Shown here in pieces: positions 19,291 to 32,790 of a stretch of DNA of 64,000 bases. A program made the translations under genes and the position numbers. Origin of the DNA: Paralichthys olivaceus (taxonomy: Eukaryota; Chordata; Actinopteri; Pleuronectiformes; Paralichthyidae); assembly GCF_024713975.1 (NCBI RefSeq), contig NC_091113.1, forward strand, positions 11,606,501 through 11,670,500, in the 5' to 3' direction. Under the pieces are notes generated by a model. That model was given only the letters and a program-made list of their open reading frames with translations, made no database searches and had not been told where the DNA came from. Each line of letters starts with the position of its first letter. The first letter of the stretch is position 1.

Positions 19291-20340
19291 CAATGACAAC
19301 TGTGCATGGTCTTCCTCTGTTATCTTTGTGTGAATGAAGAATGGATTTATTGAAGGACTGCAGTATTTGCTTATTATCTCTTTTTGGAAAATACCACACG
19401 GTGTTGGATTGTATTCATCTAGGTGAGGAAAAGGCCCAAAATAACTCTGATGTTGACTCTGATATCTGCAGCTGAACTGACGAATTATGTTTCAACACGA
19501 CAGCTGTTACGTGAACTTTAACTTTTTTGTTTTGCTCATTTAGAAAAACAAAATGTCCCATATCTATAAAATCATCTGGCAGTAACCTGACTGGCTGTTT
19601 CCATTGAGCTTCTGTTTTCATTGCTCAATCACCCAACAACATGCAAAAACACAAAATGTTGTAACGCTAGTTCATTTGTCATGTTGAGATTTGGAGCAAT
19701 GGAATGAAGACTCTGAGATGTAGCGAAACGGAACGCTTGTGCAACGGCTGTCTCTCCAAAGTGGTTCACCGGACTGAAGCGAAGGTGAACGAGGGGGTGA
19801 AACAAATGTGATGTGGAAGGTGAAAGACAAGGAATGGATTAGCACTGGATGACCTTCCAAAAGAGATATGGTGAAGATGAGATAGTTGGACATGGTGGAC
19901 ATTGTAGAAAAGTTGTGCAATAAACTCCCTCATCTGGGAATTTCATCAGTCTGCGATTGTGCAAACAAAACCATCTGTCTCTATCTTTCACTCGTCTCTG
20001 CTGTGTCGTCAGTTGTGAACAAATCACAATAGAGCCTGATTATTGCTCTTGCACACAAAGTTAAAGTGCCGGTGCCCATTGGGACTATGAGGTCACTAGC
20101 GTCAGGGTTTTAACAGGCTCCCGCTCCCCCACAGGAAATGTTGAAAATCTGATCACAGATGGGAGATGTTGGATGTAATCAGGGAAATGTCGGGAAAACA
20201 TCATCCTTATACGACCACTCACACACCTACCACCCAGTGACCGTCCAACCCACACCACAGGATCCCTAATAAATAAGGCTAACTCCACACTTCACTTTTA
20301 TTGTGCGCACCAGTATGTATTGTATATCTCTTTCTCTATG

Positions 20341-20396
20341 TGTGTGGGTGTGTGTGTGTGTGTGTGTGGGTGTGTGTGTGTGTGTGTGTGTGTGTG
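20341..20396. repeat. (TG)n microsatellite with GGG interruptions
   Basis: TG run of 56 nt broken by GGG at two points; a short CA/GCAC run follows at about 20514-20550. Confidence 0.95.
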
Positions 20397-22935
20397 ACCT
20401 CCCCTTCCTTTGGCATGTGGAACATTTTGCTCTGCTGTTTTTACAAGCCAGGCGTTAAGCTGTCCATCAAATGCCAGGAAAATACCCTGGATCCTTTTCC
20501 TCCTATCGCAGATACACACACACACACACGCAAGCACGCACGCACGCACATCGATTCCCCAGAAACCACAGTCACAGTAATGGTAGCTGCTCCTCAGCCA
20601 AGCTCTTAAACACACTGAAACCAACCTCTCCGCTTCTTTACAGCCTCTCTTCTCTTCTCTTTTTACATCCCTCCCTCATTCGTCTGTCCTTCCTTCCGCC
20701 CATCATTCACCTCTCCCAATATCGCTCCGTAAATATCCGCTCTGCTTAGATACAGACCGTGTTAAAAGGCCAGCAACTGCTGACTGGATGGGCAGTGATA
20801 CAGCCAGACTCGTCTGGCCTCAACGCCTCAGATCGGCTTGTTGGGAGATTTGCTTGTAAATGTAAAACACAGCTTGACATATACAATGGATCTCTATTAC
20901 CACTGCTATTTTTACAGTCAAAAGAGAAGGTGCAGAGGTTTTGTGTGCATTTTAGTGAGAGTGTTTCTCTTATTATTTAGGCAAGTCAATAAATCACACT
21001 GAAATTATCTTTATCAAATATTTATTAAACACTGCAGGAAGCGTGAGTTGAAACTGAATCACTGCCATTGAAAACCGGTTTGCTTGTGAAATAATCCTCA
21101 CCTGAAGGTCGTATTGTGTTTCAGATTAACTATCACTGAGCCATTTTGGTCATGTTGTTGCAAAGCACTTTCATCCACTTTCATAACTGTTAAGAGGTTT
21201 TATTGATCTTTTTTTCTTTATTTAAGATTAGGCATTTTGATTTTAATAGACAGTGACCGGTAAAGAGAAAATGTGGGGACAGATAGTGGTAGATGATATT
21301 CAGAGGATCCTGGTCTGTATTAAACTGGGAAAGATGTGGTTTATAGAGGTGTGGCGTTCTGTCAGGCCGCTATAATGCTTTTGGAAGACTGTGTAAGAGA
21401 ATAGACAGATCTTGAAAATGATAAATACATCATTACCTTATCATAGCATTTCAACAAAATTATTTCTCAGATTGTTTTAAAAACATCAACAACAAAGCTT
21501 CTCCTTTATTTGTTCCTGCTTTACGCAGATGCATTCTTTCCAATGCTGCATATTTTCCCCAAGAGTTTATGTTGTTTTGTCCATTTGTGATGCCTTTGCT
21601 TAGTCAAACCTACAAATAGACAATGTATTATATTTTATAAAGTCAGTAAAGACTCTTACTTTAATCCATGATTTTTCATTGATTGTGATGAATACAAAAT
21701 CTGTACATCTCAAATGCTTTGGTGTATTTATAATCAACACATCTGACTAGTTTTTCTGGATGTTGCATTTTCAAATTTTTAATATTAATTGATCTGTATC
21801 AATCAAAAACATTTAGTAAAATGTTTCCTCCTGCCAAAACTTCATGGGAGATGACATCTTTCTTGTTTATTTCTTCAACAGGAAAATGCTAATTTAAATA
21901 AATACTGTATATTGAGTTTTCACAGCAGTTTCAGGAAAAAAAAAATCATTATTGGTCTTAGCCTTCAAAATCTCTCCATACCCCCAGTGTATCTATACAT
22001 CTGTGCACATGAGAGAGAGGGTACACCTGGGGAGAGAACACTACAGAGAACCTTTGACAAATAAAAGGTGGGAGACAAAGGGGAGAGCTAAAAGGAGGAA
22101 AAGCATCACAGGGACCACGGTGGAGAGAAAAACATCAATACTGTGTGCATTTAGAGGAAGTGAGTGAGAAAGGGAGAGAAAGACAGAGCCATGGGAGAGA
22201 GGCCGGGAGCTCCGCTGAGAGAGAGAAAGGGGCTCGAGAATCAAGAGGGGAAGTCTAAATGAGATTATCTGAAAGAAGTCGAAGACAATGAGAGAAGCAT
22301 TCAGAGAAATAGACAAAGGGGGAGAGTGGAAGGCTTTCTACAAACTGAGCAAGAAAAATCCAGCCCTGTCAGTGCCACAAATTCTGCTCAAACACATCTT
22401 CAGTTTTTCTTTCAGCACGGACATAAAGACTTCTAGTCTCCATTAATGTGTGAATGTATAAGAGTTGACATCGTTATTTTACCTGCAAATACACTTGTTG
22501 TATCCAAGGTGATGTGCGCTTAAAGACATACAATGAAATAGAAAATAAAGAAAACATAATAACTCAATCAAATTGAACACATACAAAGTGACAGCAGAAA
22601 TGTGAATGTTAAATATTTGAGTTTAACTTTATTTTTCTTATTTTCAACAAGTCAATGCTTAAGTGATCTTTTACACATTTTCCAACTTCTCTACATTGTT
22701 GATTTGCTTTTATGGGTTTTTGACAGTTGTCATTGTTTGGTTAGTTTAGGCACAACAAAAAACTATTGGTTGGGTTTGGGATAGTAAATAAGATTGAAGG
22801 ACTTTTATTGTCAAGGTTAGGATAATGTGGTTGATGTTGTGGAACGATCATGCGTGAAAGAAATGGTTTTCTAGCAGCAGTCTTCTGTGTTAAAGTCCCA
22901 TGTCAAGCCCCACCCTCTTCTCCACCCAACATCAA

Positions 22936-23110
22936 CGATAGCTGTGTCTCAATTCATGAGCCGCATCCGTCTGCGGCTGCATTAGACGACCGATTGCAAC
23001 ACAGTAGTGCAACTGGGCTGTCCCACTTTAAAGTCTCCTTTAAATGCAGATCTGACAGATGGATCGTTCTACTATTGCAGGATCGATTGCACAAACCGGT
23101 GACTAATCCA
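22936..23110. mobile_element. hAT-like MITE fragment (tentative)
   Basis: Starts with a TGTCTCAATTCATGAGC segment and continues GCTGCATTAGACGACC and CTGGGCTGTCCCACTTTAAA. This order resembles non-autonomous hAT elements I have seen in fish genomes. Only one end is clear and no target duplication was found. Confidence 0.4.
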
Positions 23111-23994
23111 ACGAGCTAGCTAACTGAGTGGTTGAGCTGCAGCAAACAATGCAATTGTAAGAGCGGAACAAGCTCTTACAAAAATGGGTTCTGCCTTCAC
23201 GGTGTAGGGAGGAGACAATTTGATTCCCATTTACACCAGCATGCACATGCCCATTGTAGATTCATTGTCATGTGATATATGTTTTCAGGTGTTATATCTG
23301 TATGGACAGAGATTATTTCAGATATGGACCCAAAACGCTCATCTGGACTGATCATTTTAGTAAGGACGTCGCCGTATGCTAATAGCATAATTGGTGGAAT
23401 TGACCAGGTCAAATCAAAAACTGCCGCTGACTTAACCTCCTCAAAAGAATAGCTAAAACGTAAACCACTATTACTCATGTAGCCGTCCGTTCAGCTAACA
23501 AACACATATGCAACCACCTGAAATTATGTCTGTGAAGGACTTTGCTTAAGTGGGTTTTTGTGTGTGTGTGTGCAGAGAGAGAGAGTTTTTGGTCAGGTCA
23601 CATCAACAGACAGCCAGCAACATAATTGCACCTCATTAGTCTTACAGATTGGCGCCTTCCCCACCCTCTCCATTTTCTTCGCTCCGGACAACCCCATAGG
23701 ACAACTGCCACTCAGAAGAAAGTCATTAACCAATCACAGCGAGGCGTTTGTCACTAAGGGAAAAATAATGATAATCGTAATCCTCGGGATCTCCCAGATA
23801 ATTCATTTATTTCATTTAAAAGCCAAATTACAGTGCTCAAATGCAGCAGAGGCCAAAGTGGCACTCAAAGCTGAGCGTCAGAGAGGGATGAGCGACATGT
23901 CGTGTCTTCATTAACTGTGCGAAAGGGAACTAAAGACTCTGCACGCAATTAATGCAACATCACAGCGCTAACGTTTATCACTCGCCCCCATAGG

Positions 23995-23996
<2 letters not shown>

Positions 23997-24028
<32 letters not shown>
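23997..24028. repeat. (CA)n microsatellite
   Basis: CA run of about 32 nt; smaller CA runs lie near 24127-24145 and 24230-24248. Confidence 0.95.
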
Positions 24029-24030
<2 letters not shown>

Positions 24031-25899
24031 CACAACAGCGCAGTGCTCATTACTTCAGTGCAGGTCTGCTCTCCGTGGTCTAGGTGATGTGATGGGGGCT
24101 GTGTGAGCAGCCTCCCAGTCGTCTGGCACACACACACGCACACACGGGCACCTAGCTTCACCTGCTATAGGGGATCAGGATAAGGGAAACCTCTGATTCA
24201 CTGACTTTTATCTCAGGCACATACTGATACACACACACACACACACATTCTGTCTCTCTCTCTTACACACATACACACAGTGGAGTCATATCTTGATTAG
24301 GCAGCTTAGGTGGTCTCGGGGAAATACACTCATCTCTGTCTGTCTCTCTGCCTCCCCTCCTCTGGCATGTTGTTATCTCCAGGGTCCAAATGTTTGGAGA
24401 TATCTTCACACACACCTGATGGCAAACAACCTCAGTTGTCTCCCCGGCCTGTCCTTCTTCTAACAGACTCCTGGAGCCTTGACCAGATACACAGGGTCGG
24501 CCCCAACATACTATTTAGCCTTGTTTATCAAAATGGAGAAAGGTAAAGGTAAAGACCAAGGCAAAGGTGGTGATCTCAAAACCTTTCTCTGGAAAATTGC
24601 ATTCCGGACGAGCTGAAGAACTCCAATTTACATTTTGTTCAAAATGATGTATCTAATTGTAGCCTAAAAACACACAGGAAATAGATACAGGACATGAATG
24701 TGCATCACTGGAGTGACACTAATCCCAATAATAATAGAATGTGACTATATTTTTATGGTAGTTATCTTTCTTTATCTTTTGATATCCCACCCCTCACTCA
24801 TAGAAAAGACACACACATGCACTCATGTACAGTAGAAAATGGTCATTCAATCCCTCGATTGTGAAATGCACAAGGAGCAATGTTTCTTCCAAGTATATTC
24901 CTCATGTTATTATATTATTTCAACATTTCAGTTCTGTTTGTTTTGTTTTTATTTTCAGTAAAATCTTTTTTCTTGTTACTTCCTGTGAGTACCTCATGGG
25001 TGAATGTTCTCTCTGTATGAACTGAAACATATTTTCACATTGGTTCTTTGTTTAACATATCAATGATGACCCTACATTGATAAAAAAAAAAAAACAGACA
25101 CAGAACAAAGGGAGCATTGAGTCTGAGGACAAAAATATCTGTAAATATAATTTTTAATGTATGTTTGTACAAGCCCAACCAGTCAGGATCCATCATGTCG
25201 CTCCTTCCTCAATATAACAGATAGTAAAATGAGTTACAAATCAGCTTAACGGTGCAATTTGCTAAACAGTCAGAACAGGTTCATTGGAAAAGTGACTGAC
25301 TTACAGAGTGTTTGTGAAGGGAGAGGTCTTTGCATGATGAAAGGCAATACTCTCCTCACACTGAATTTTAAAGATCATCAGTAAACAGAGAAGTCGGCAT
25401 GGCTTGTGATGTAGCCGTCCCCTCCAGTCACAAGTCATCCACAGGTAAATTTTGTTTAGTTAATCAAACTCATGGGTGTTGCAACAGGGTAGGTCAAGCA
25501 GGAAGTTGCCTTGGGCCTTGAGCTGAGAGGGAGTTCCAGAGAATGGCTGATTATGTTAGTCCATTGTATGAAAATCCCCTTAAATTCTACAGGAGACTGC
25601 AACCACACCATGTTCAGAAGTTGAACCCCCTGAAAAGGCCCATGTGCTACCAACTTAACTATTATCTTCACCATAGTTCTACTGGTGGGCAGATATACTG
25701 TAGGTTAATACCCACAGACGTTTTATAACTGGGACTCTAACTGGTCGGTTGAGGCTATAGTGAGGCCTCTTGGGTGGGAGGAGGGGAGACTTCGGGGGGC
25801 ACGGGCGAGTCCAGTCGTATAAGTCCTGGAGATTTCTTCATTTCTTCTTTGTGTTTTATATATTTTCTTTTACTCTAAGTGCCCTTATTTAGTTGTCAT

Positions 25900-25901
<2 letters not shown>

Positions 25902-25981
<80 letters not shown>
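25902..25981. repeat. (TG)40 perfect microsatellite
   Basis: Perfect TG run of about 80 nt, the longest uninterrupted dinucleotide run in the window. Confidence 0.97.
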
Positions 25982-25984
<3 letters not shown>

Positions 25985-26603
25985 CATTTAAAGACGGTTG
26001 GTTATAATGTGTGCCCCCCCAGATCCTCTTTTCAATGTACATGTTATAGCCCATCATTTTATATATGAAATTCCAACACTCGTATATCTTTTACTACTTC
26101 AAGAGTATTTTACACTCACCATTTTCCACTGGAGTGGAACAGTTATCACTGGTTTGCTATGTTATCACATAATTAAGAAATTAGAGCACAATAACAAGAA
26201 TGTTTTGTTTTCGGGTATTCAGAGCACATTGTTAGTATTCAATAGTATTCAAGGGTGCATGTGAGCTGATATACAGCTTGTATAGTTTCACGGGACACAG
26301 GAATTAACCTTATATATCCAACCTTAATCCTCACTGCAGGGTACAGAGTCATACACACACTTCAGTAAACTGTGGTGAGGACATTCTTGCAGCAACAAGA
26401 CTATATGATGAGTGACATGAGCACACACACACACACACACACACAGACAAGAACACACATTGCACATATTGTCTCTTTGTGTCTCCATCATACACACACA
26501 TACGATCTGGTTGAGTGGGCTCTGTTCAGCACGTAATGACTGTGCTATGTGTTTTTTATTTTTCTTACTCCCACAAACCTGACTTGTGCTCTGCTAACTA
26601 GTG

Positions 26604-26605
<2 letters not shown>

Positions 26606-26651
<46 letters not shown>
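26606..26651. repeat. (TG)n microsatellite
   Basis: TG run of about 45 nt; a CA run at 26422-26445 lies upstream. Confidence 0.95.
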
Positions 26652-26654
<3 letters not shown>

Positions 26655-28439
26655 AAACATTAACAGGGTTCACACTTCTCGTATTCACAATAACTGATGA
26701 TGTGGCGTGGTGTGTGACTGTAGCCAAAACGATTGCAAACACGTTTCAAAATGAGTTTGAGGAGGAGCCGTTCAATTTTTCAACTGACTGGCCGTTGAAA
26801 GCCTGAGCTGCTTGTGTAAATACATGAATGCACGCAAACACACTCACATGTATCTGCAGGCTCAAATGTACAGATATGCGAGGACACATACACGCACACA
26901 CACATGGACACATAGCCAAATAAAAAAATAAATCATTCTACTTCATCCTCGATCTTTAGCTTGCTGGTTTAGCTCACGCGCTCAAACAATGGCATGAAGA
27001 CACACGCAGACACACACACAGGGGGAGGTATATCATACATTCTGGGTCTACAGTGCCGAGGCGTTCAGTAATTGAAAACAGGGCTGAATAATCTGAGAGA
27101 ATGACAGCCCTGAAAGATTATGTGAACTCAAACATTAACACAATTAAGTGTGTGAGCACTGGAGTATGTCGCAGCCTTAGACACTGTCTTAATAGTCCCC
27201 CAGCACAAAGACAGAGGAATGTGTGTGTGTGTCTGTGTGTGTGTGAGAGAGTGCATGCATGACAACCCATATCACCATGGTGCGATGAAGAAAGACCAGA
27301 AGCAAAGCAGTGGCTTTGTACAAAGTGCCAAATGTTGCAAAACAAAGAAATATGCTGCTACTTTAATTTGTCATTTGATTACAAAACCAGGAATTCAAGG
27401 AGACGTCCCCTCAACCCTGCTAAAGAGAAAAACACAGTGACAACATATAGTTTTTAGTGATCTGGGTTTTGAAGACAGATGCCTTATCAGACAGTGAGCA
27501 AATGATTCAATTGTCTCTCGATGATTCCACGCCTTAGCAACCGCGGTTGGGTCAGCGTGGCGACGGCCCAGTTCTGATTTATCTAGCGAGCCACGCTCAG
27601 GTGCTGTTTTGTTAACAGGATTGCAGCCATTTATAACTGTGTTTCATTACTGTACTAAGAGCCGATAAGATGATCGCTCACGCACACATACACACACACA
27701 CACACACACATCGAGGCACTAATTCAATCTGCTGACAGGGAAACACGGGAAACAACATCCATTATGGCCTAAAGCTAATTGGTAATGGGTGGTGGAGGTG
27801 GAGGTGGAGGGCTGGGTAACAGGAGCTTGGGTTTGGTTGGGGATTTCAGCAGTGAGATGTACCTCTGGAGAATATTTCCTCTAATTTATACCATCTATTG
27901 TTTGCAATTATTCATCACATCTATCTCCCCCGCTCTCGCTTTACACTCAAAAACAGGACAGGGCCTTTTCATGAGCCCAAGACAAATCTTTCCTTCTCTC
28001 CTTTACCGTCCTTCCTTTTCTTTATCCACCTTTTCTTCTCACAAACAACAAAGGAATTAGAATACCTGCCAATATCTGACCAACAGCAAACAGTGAGCCC
28101 AAGACAAAGATGGCATCTCAGCCCCAGGTGGCATCACACCGCTGGTGACATTTAATAATTCCCTCTCCCCCACTAACCCTCCTCCCACCTGACTCACTGT
28201 TGCAATTAGATATAAATCGTCTCCTACAGGCCGGAGAAACAGGTACGCAGTGACAAGGTGGTGATAAATTACTGTCATTCATGCAAAGACAAGATCTTTT
28301 AGGATTCCTAGTTTTGGCTCTGTTTATTTACTTCCCCCATTGCACCACATCAGCAACCGATCGATGGCGGATGAATGGCTGGCGAGGCAGGCAGACCGTC
28401 AGACAGATGGGAGTTGCGGGTAGAAATAAATAACGCCAC

Positions 28440-28680
28440 TGGAGGTGTTCGAGAAAAGGAGCAGGAAGAAGGAGAGAGGGAAAATTATAATAAAGACAGA
28501 CAAGAGGAAAAGGGAGAGGGGAGGATTTGAATGCCCAGGGAGGAGGGACAGATGAAAAGATAGAGGCGAGTGGAGACAGAAGAGGCAGGGAGCGATGGAT
28601 GAGCAGATTTAGAGGGCAGGAGATGAGAGGAGAGATAAAAGCATGGAGGAAGAGAAAGAGGGAGGGAGCGGGGGCTGCTG
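28440..28680. repeat. Purine-rich low-complexity block
   Basis: The + strand is mostly A and G (GAGAAAAGGAGC, GGAAGAAGGAGAGAGGG and similar), so the complementary strand is pyrimidine-rich and gives the spurious Ser/Leu/Pro-rich frames there. Confidence 0.7.
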
Positions 28681-28847
28681 CAGCGTACAATGTTTACATG
28701 CACCGATACATTGTTGAACATGTCTGCTTATGTCATTAACTGGAGCTACTGTATGTGTGCACAAGGCGGATGATGGCGCTTGCAGGTAAATGATAAAATA
28801 AAAGTATGTGTTAAAGCAGTTAGATTCATGTTGACATCCTAATCATG

Positions 28848-28849
<2 letters not shown>

Positions 28850-28884
<35 letters not shown>
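28850..28884. repeat. (TG)n microsatellite
   Basis: TG run of about 35 nt ending in TGCGTGTC. Confidence 0.95.
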
Positions 28885-28889
<5 letters not shown>

Positions 28890-29339
28890 CTATTTGTTTC
28901 TACTTAATGAACAGACCTGCACGCATTCCATAAGTCACTTATGGATAAATAAATGATATGACTATATTCACATGTACACATTGTTTGTGCTTTATTTTCT
29001 GCTCCCAATCTCACCAAAAAGTTTTCTGTGACCAGTTGAACAAATAATTATTAACACACAAACACAAACAAACACACACACACACACAGAGAAAAGGGAG
29101 GAGCGAGGAAATTGAAGAGGCCTCAAAGCCGCAGGTTTCTTTGTGTTTATAGGTCACACGCGGTTGATGATAGTTGTTCTGACATGAACACGAATGGTAA
29201 TGTTCCTAAAAATCAGACTGAATATAGAGATGGACGACATGACTGCTCCCCAAAAGTGAAGCCAAAGTGTCTCGATCACCCCCTAGTGGCTGGTAGCATT
29301 ATCGGTCACAAACCCCACTTCCTCAATGTTAAGCCGTTT

Positions 29340-29815
29340 TTAACACATGAACTCTGGAGAATGTCTGGAGGTTGTCTTTCACAAATTGACAATGCAGCAG
29401 AGATTCTCCTCTCAGATGCGTTCACAACAACACAGAAAACTCTGCAGAGCTGAGGTGAGAGGGGGGGCAGCAGGCAGAGGCAGGATACTGTGGAGATCAT
29501 GTTTTTGTTTGCTGCACATGGACACGTCGGCCCATATCACCAAAAGCTCTCTTGTTATCTTCACTTTCATCCAGAGATTATTGTATTCATTTTGTTTTCT
29601 TTCACTTTAACATCTGTCGCATCTTAGAAATGTCATCAACACGCCCACTTGCTTGCGGTAAATCCTGCACAGGATCTCCTGCTGTGTTCATACCTGAGCT
29701 TTCCGAACAAGAGAAGTCCAGAGCCTCTCACTCAGACATTTGCGTTGTCACATACAGCCCCTCTAGAGAATGTCTGGAGATTATCTGGAGTTCAGTGCAT
29801 ATCTGAAAGCAGCTA
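29340..29815. repeat. Dispersed repeat family C, copy 1
   Basis: Shares GGCCC-TATCACCAAAAGCTC, a GTCATCAACA-GCC-CTTGCTTG segment and CCTGCTGT-TTC with the sequence at 34085-34375, in the same order and orientation. CTGGAGAATGTCTGGAG occurs near its start (about 29352) and AGAGAATGTCTGGAGATTAT near its end (about 29765). Class unknown. Confidence 0.55.
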
Positions 29816-32327
29816 AACAAACCAACCAAACAGATGGAGGGGTGAAAACATCCAACTTCCTTGGTGGAGGTAAAAGCATGGATGAGTTAGTCAAAGCTGA
29901 ACAAGCTGTTGAAAGTCAACTTTGGTGACATCATTGAAAATAGTTTGAAACACATTACGGTTCTCAGCATCCATGGCCTTCACGTCAGCTAAAAGGGACA
30001 ATGGTGTTACAGAATTAAACAAAATGGCCCTTCACTCAGATTATTAGTTCTAGCCGAGACTAGGATGATTTATCACAGAGTATCAGTGCTGGGAACCAAA
30101 GTGTGACCTGGCAGTGGCTCATGTTGCTGCCAGATTTGGGGTCAGGGACTTTGGCTGATTTGGACTGAAAATCAGTCGCAGTTAGTGGCACTTTGGTCCA
30201 GATTCATCAAGTGAACCTGAGCCAACTCTGTCATGACATTCATCACCTGCAGACACAAGTCTGGCAACCCAGCGCTCCAGATTCAGCCCGCGGCTGGGAA
30301 AAGCCATTTTGGCTACCTCATATAAATCCAATAGAAAACAGAAAAGTTTTCACGAGCAAATGCCTGAAATGAATGTGAGGTTTTAAAAACATTCCACCTT
30401 TATGAAAAACCATTAAGCATTATCATTTAATCACTTTAAGCAAGTACATACTTAGCTGTGGAACATTTAAGTCGTAACACTCATGCAGATGATATTCTCT
30501 GGATGCCTTCTTACCCACAACTTCAAATGCACGCCCAGACAGAAGGTCGTTCACGAGCCAGGACTTGAATGTGCTGATGTGATGTGCGAGTCACATATTT
30601 TCAAATCAGATTAATCGACAATGATGAGTTTGACCAGTCTGCATTATCACGTTCCACTAATTTGTCCACATTAAAAATCCCTATTTGGAGAACAACAAAA
30701 CCAACTATTCTGAAATGTTATTGTGTGGACAGAAATACATTAAACTGTCTTTTGCTGCATTTTTCTGGTAATTTTAAGTAATCTAGTAAATTATCTCAAT
30801 CTAGTCATTTCTACTGCCACAGTAATACTTTATTAATACTAATCATATTCATTTTGGGGCATTGCATCTCTATTGTTATGACAGTGAGCTGTCAGGTGAG
30901 CAGGCCTTCTTCTTGATGAAATTCTTTTTACTTTGCATCTCACACAGGAAACTTTTTTAATGTCTTCTCACATGTGCAATGTTTAACACCACAGTGTCGC
31001 ACATTGAAATTAACTGACCTGGCATTATTTTCCTTTATTTCTCATTAATTTGTAGTAAAAAAAAATCTAATGATAAAAATAAAAATCCTGTTAAGGCCTG
31101 TTAGGCTGAAGGAAAGACATGGAACTCAATTTAGATAGATAACAAGATAAACAAAAATTTAATTACACTTTTAACACCAAAGTAGAGTAAAAGGCTTTTG
31201 ATTGAAAGATGATAATCAGAGACATGAACATTTCACTTTTAATTGTCCAATGTTCTAAAACTTCTCTAAATGGTTTTGCATGATAGCAGCAGCAAGATGA
31301 CAGAAGCTGAGTAACTCTCGAACTGTTTTTACTGGATCCTCATTTTGTGTAATTGTCATCTAATGTGTTTTGAATTTGGACATTTTTGTAACATAACAAA
31401 AGCCTCCGATTCTTTGAGAAGCAACAAAAATGAATTTCTGCACTTCCATTTCTTTAGCCGTGTCCATGCCGACATCATCATCTTTCAATGTGGAGAAATG
31501 GATGCACTAAAATGTCCTCACATTCTTTGGCTGTTAAAAAGCCATACAAAGAAAGCATTGGGCTCCATGTGCTCCCATGTCACCTATAAGAGAAACATGA
31601 GGACAGTTGATTAGATCATCTTACTCCTGTCCGTCGCTCTGGGCTCCAGGTTTTTTGTGGCCCGTGCTCTAACTGCATCTTTGTGTGCCGGCCTTGGTAA
31701 TAGGCAGTTTGTGAATGGCAGTCCTGAATACCAGCTTTGTGACACTCACACTGCAGTGTGGGTTGACACTGTGACACAGGCGGGTTGAGGGGTTGATTAA
31801 AATCTGTGGTCAATTTTGACACTGTATTTCCTCTGTTTAGCAGCTTTTCCTGTTACAGTCAATGTTTGCCTATGTCTGTGGCTGAGCTTTGACCTGAAAC
31901 CACTTTAACTCTTGGCCCTTTCATCCAATAAATCAATGTATGAAAGAATTTTGTTGCTGTCGTGAAATGTAATTTGAACTTAAAAACACCAACCAAGAAT
32001 CAACTCTTGTATTCATTATTCATTTTTTAGTGATGATAACTTATTTTTAAAATGAAAAAATAGTGATTAATGTTTTGCCTTTATACAATTTTACCATCTC
32101 TGCCTACATTCCATGCGTGGCTGTTAAGAATTACATCCACTAGAGGGTAGTGTAGAGTCAAGAGTTTCTGACAATAACAATCATGGCAATGGAGGAGTTA
32201 ATTGTGATAATGTACCTCTGAAGATAAAGGCAAAAGCATCAATGGTCAACTCGCAAAGTCTCTCCTCAAAAAGTTGAAATCTCTTCCTCGTATATATTAG
32301 CTTCATTCTGCTTCAACTATTGGCTAC

Positions 32328-32510
32328 ACTGCCCCCACACGATTTTGGGTGGTATTGCTCCATTTCATCCGTTTTGCCCGTATCCGTAAGCTTTCAGAAG
32401 ACGTGCACAAATACAGAAGAAATGAACGCAGTACGGACAGAAGTCCTTTTCCATATACTCCATATAGATGAGCCTTCTTATCCAGTAGAAATTCATTTAA
32501 CCCTTAAATG
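32328..32510. repeat. Dispersed teleost repeat fragment
   Basis: GGCTACACTGCCCCCACACG, TTTCATCCGTTTTGCCCG and GTAAGCTTTCAGAAGACGTG follow one another in an order I recognise from repeated teleost sequences. Class unassigned. The 63 aa frame across it is not a gene. Confidence 0.45.
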
Positions 32511-32579
32511 AAAGCACAAACATTATTATTTAACACTGTTATCAGAATATGTTTTTATGGCTGTCACTGCATTTTAGAA

Positions 32580-32790
32580 TCATTTTTTGAGATGATTGCA
32601 CTTCTGTCCATCCTGGGAGAAGGAACCGCTCTCTCTGAGGTTTCTACTCTTTCCCCCTGTTAATGGTTTCTTTCGGTAGTTTTTCCTTACTCTTTCTGAG
32701 CGTTAAGAACAGAGGATGTTGCAGACAAATTGTGATTTGTGAATATGGGCTATACAAATAAAATGGCATTGATGGATTGATTGACTTCAG
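32580..32790 (+). mobile_element. Dispersed retroelement-like repeat tail
   Basis: GTCCATCCTGGGAGA, GGTTTCTACTCTTTCCCCC, TAGTTTTTCCTTACTC and GTGAATATGGGCTATACAAA end in AATAAAATGGCATTGATGG and a short GATT repeat. This matches the 3' tail of a repeat that is very common in teleosts. Only the tail is present. Confidence 0.6.

Larger units (their letters stand above)
18266..22930. other. Intergenic, no gene seen
   Basis: AT-moderate intergenic sequence. A dispersed-repeat fragment lies at about 19085-19290, a TG/AC-rich block at 20341-20530, and a purine-rich block (GAGAGA, AGGAAAAG) at about 22010-22330. None of the open frames has recognisable similarity or splice context. Confidence 0.55.
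23111..32327. other. Intergenic, repeats and candidate noncoding islands
   Basis: No coding gene can be supported. The region alternates AC/GT microsatellites with unique-looking segments; those at 23770-23985 and 27520-27690 are compositionally complex and rich in homeodomain-type AT motifs. A purine-rich block spans about 28440-28680. The 29340-29815 segment is a repeat copy. Open frames here are short and carry no domain I recognise. Confidence 0.5.

Noticed and set aside
28328-28690. 120 aa minus-strand frame rich in Ser/Leu/Pro
   Set aside because: It is the complement of a purine-rich low-complexity block.
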